Shown here: positions 62,568-64,000 of the stretch, in pieces
How positions within the stretch are numbered: the stretch's first letter is position 1
Layout: each line of letters opens with the position of its first letter
Assembly (NCBI RefSeq): GCF_049686335.1
Contig: NZ_JBAVHX010000008.1
Coordinates: 186,001-250,000 of the forward strand
Direction of reading: 5' to 3'
DNA length: 64,000 nucleotides
DNA from: Buttiauxella sp049686335
Lineage (GTDB): Bacteria > Pseudomonadota > Gammaproteobacteria > Enterobacterales > Enterobacteriaceae
Notes under the pieces: generated by a model
Databases searched by the model: none
What the model was told of the DNA's origin: nothing
What the model saw: only the letters and a program-made list of their open reading frames with translations
Translations under genes and position numbers: made by a program

Positions 62568-63872
62568 ATGTCCAAAATCGTTAAAGTCATCGGTCGTGAA
62601 ATCATCGACTCCCGTGGTAACCCGACTGTTGAAGCTGAAGTTCATCTGGAAGGCGGTTTCGTAGGTATGGCTGCTGCACCATCAGGTGCTTCAACTGGTT
62701 CCCGCGAAGCGCTGGAACTGCGCGATGGCGACAAATCTCGCTACCTGGGCAAAGGCGTTCTGAAAGCCGTTGCTGCAGTTAACGGCCCGATCGCTGCGGC
62801 TGTAACTGGTAAAGATGCGAAAGACCAGGCAAACATCGATAAAATCATGATCGACCTGGACGGTACCGAAAACAAATCCAACTTCGGCGCTAACGCAATC
62901 CTGGCTGTTTCTCTTGCTGCTGCTAAAGCTGCTGCTGCCTCTAAAGGCCTGCCGCTGTATGCACACATCGCTGAACTGAACGGCACTCCAGGCAAATTCT
63001 CTATGCCACTGCCTATGATGAACATCATCAACGGTGGCGAGCACGCTGATAACAACGTTGATATCCAAGAGTTCATGATCCAACCAGTTGGCGCGAAAAC
63101 TCTGAAAGAAGCCATCCGTATGGGTTCTGAAGTTTTCCACACTCTGGCAAAAGTTCTGAAATCTAAAGGCATGGGTACTGCTGTTGGTGACGAAGGTGGC
63201 TATGCGCCAAACCTGGGTTCCAACGCTGAAGCACTGGCTGTAATCGCTGAAGCGGTTAAAGCTGCAGGCTACGAGCTGGGTAAAGATATTACTCTGGCTA
63301 TGGACTGTGCTGCTTCTGAATTCTACAAAGACGGTAAATACGTTCTGGCTGGCGAAGGCAACAAAGCTTTCACCTCTGAAGAATTCACTGCATTCCTGGA
63401 AGATCTGACCAAACAGTACCCAATCGTTTCTATCGAAGACGGTCTGGACGAGTCTGATTGGGATGGCTTCGCGCACCAGACTAAAGTTCTGGGCGACAAA
63501 ATCCAGTTGGTTGGTGACGATCTGTTCGTAACTAACACCAAAATCCTGAAAAGAGGTATCGACAACGGTATCGCTAACTCCATTCTGATCAAATTCAACC
63601 AGATCGGTTCTCTGACCGAAACTCTGGCTGCGATCAAAATGGCGAAAGATGCTGGCTACACTGCAGTTATCTCTCACCGTTCAGGCGAAACTGAAGACGC
63701 TACCATCGCTGACCTGGCTGTTGGTACTGCTGCAGGCCAGATCAAAACTGGTTCTATGAGCCGTTCTGATCGTGTTGCTAAGTACAACCAGCTGATTCGT
63801 ATCGAAGAAGCACTGGCTGCACAGGGCACACCAGCTCCGTTCAACGGTCTGAAAGAAGTTAAAGGTCAGTAA
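62568..63872 (+). CDS. eno: Enolase
   Basis: 434 residues (E. coli 432) from the ATG at 62568 (MSKIVKVIGREIIDSRGNP); the frame opens 57 bases earlier but GAGGAAA just before 62568 supports this start. It converts 2-phosphoglycerate to PEP and is also a scaffold in the RNA degradosome. Conserved parts: SGASTGSREALELRDGD, VGDEGGYAPN, SIEDGLDESDWDG and ISHRSGETEDATIADLAVG in parts (HRSGETED). Codon use is strongly biased to highly expressed codons, which also creates long antisense open frames. Confidence 0.98.
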   Translation: MSKIVKVIGREIIDSRGNPTVEAEVHLEGGFVGMAAAPSGASTGSREALELRDGDKSRYLGKGVLKAVAAVNGPIAAAVTGKDAKDQANIDKIMIDLDGTENKSNFGANAILAVSLAAAKAAAASKGLPLYAHIAELNGTPGKFSMPLPMMNIINGGEHADNNVDIQEFMIQPVGAKTLKEAIRMGSEVFHTLAKVLKSKGMGTAVGDEGGYAPNLGSNAEALAVIAEAVKAAGYELGKDITLAMDCAASEFYKDGKYVLAGEGNKAFTSEEFTAFLEDLTKQYPIVSIEDGLDESDWDGFAHQTKVLGDKIQLVGDDLFVTNTKILKRGIDNGIANSILIKFNQIGSLTETLAAIKMAKDAGYTAVISHRSGETEDATIADLAVGTAAGQIKTGSMSRSDRVAKYNQLIRIEEALAAQGTPAPFNGLKEVKGQ

Positions 63873-63897
63873 TTCGTTACTGCTTTAAATTCTTACA

Positions 63898-63926
63898 AAA
63901 AACCCGCTTCGGCGGGTTTTTTTATT
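63898..63926 (+). terminator. Rho-independent terminator after eno
   Basis: Stem AACCCGC with GCGGGTT around a TTCG tetraloop, preceded by an A run and followed by seven T. The remaining 70 bases to the window edge show nothing recognisable. Confidence 0.92.
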
Positions 63927-64000
63927 TCTATTTTTGTAGGCTCCTGAACACTTTACGTATCCTTTGACCAGTAGAGTTTGCGGATCCCTGGCCTGTCGAC

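Noticed and set aside
62691..63677. 328-codon open frame antisense to enolase
   Set aside because: It lies wholly inside eno, has no ribosome-binding site or recognisable domain, and is explained by the strong codon bias of eno, which removes stops from the opposite strand.

Overview
The window is a block of enterobacterial chromosome from a relative of E. coli, not a plasmid or phage. The gene order follows the E. coli K-12 stretch from lplT/tas through mutH, recC-ptrA-recB-recD, argA, amiC, metZWV, the csd genes, gcvA/gcvB, sda, csrB, gud, barA, relA, mazG, pyrG and eno, seen here in inverted orientation. Most protein lengths are within a few residues of the E. coli ones. ERIC and REP elements and the GcvB and CsrB RNAs also point to Enterobacteriaceae. 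The genus cannot be fixed by eye; something like Buttiauxella, Kluyvera or Lelliottia is possible (low confidence).

Layout. 0-3.3 kb: tail of lplT, then tas, ygdR, ygdQ and mutH on the minus strand. 3.3-4.0 kb: a long non-coding stretch with DnaA boxes, matching the position of DARS2. 4.0-8.7 kb: rppH-ptsP and lgt-thyA. 8.9-22.8 kb: four pseudopilin-like genes, then recC, ptrA, recB and recD. 22.9-26.3 kb: argA (minus), amiC (plus) and three initiator tRNA genes (minus). 26.5-33.4 kb: mltA, tcdA, csdE/csdA, ygdI, GcvB/gcvA, ygdD and rlmM. 33.4-38.3 kb: a segment unlike the E. coli map, bounded by two clusters of palindromic repeats and holding xni, an aminotransferase and the divergent kdgT/kduI pair. 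38.3-46.7 kb: sdaB/sdaC, ppnN, queF, syd, CsrB, yqcC, truC and yqcA. 47.0-51.5 kb: the glucarate operon gudP-gudX-gudD plus a decayed glycerate kinase remnant. 51.5-58.0 kb: barA, rlmD and relA. 58.1-59.7 kb: an AT-rich three-gene accessory unit (Hcp-like protein, DUF4225-type protein, small membrane protein) where E. coli carries mazEF. 59.8-64.0 kb: mazG, pyrG and eno.

Themes. Much of the window is DNA maintenance (MutH, RecBCD, Xni, MazG, DARS2) and global regulation: BarA with its output RNA CsrB, RelA, the GcvA/GcvB pair, RppH and PtsP. Sugar-acid catabolism appears twice (kdgT/kduI and gud). The most unusual content is the Hcp/DUF4225/membrane-protein unit. After it come ERIC copies that abut start or stop codons (one appears to supply the recB ribosome-binding site), an xni gene whose 3' end runs into a palindromic repeat, and a compensatory base-pair change among the initiator tRNA copies.
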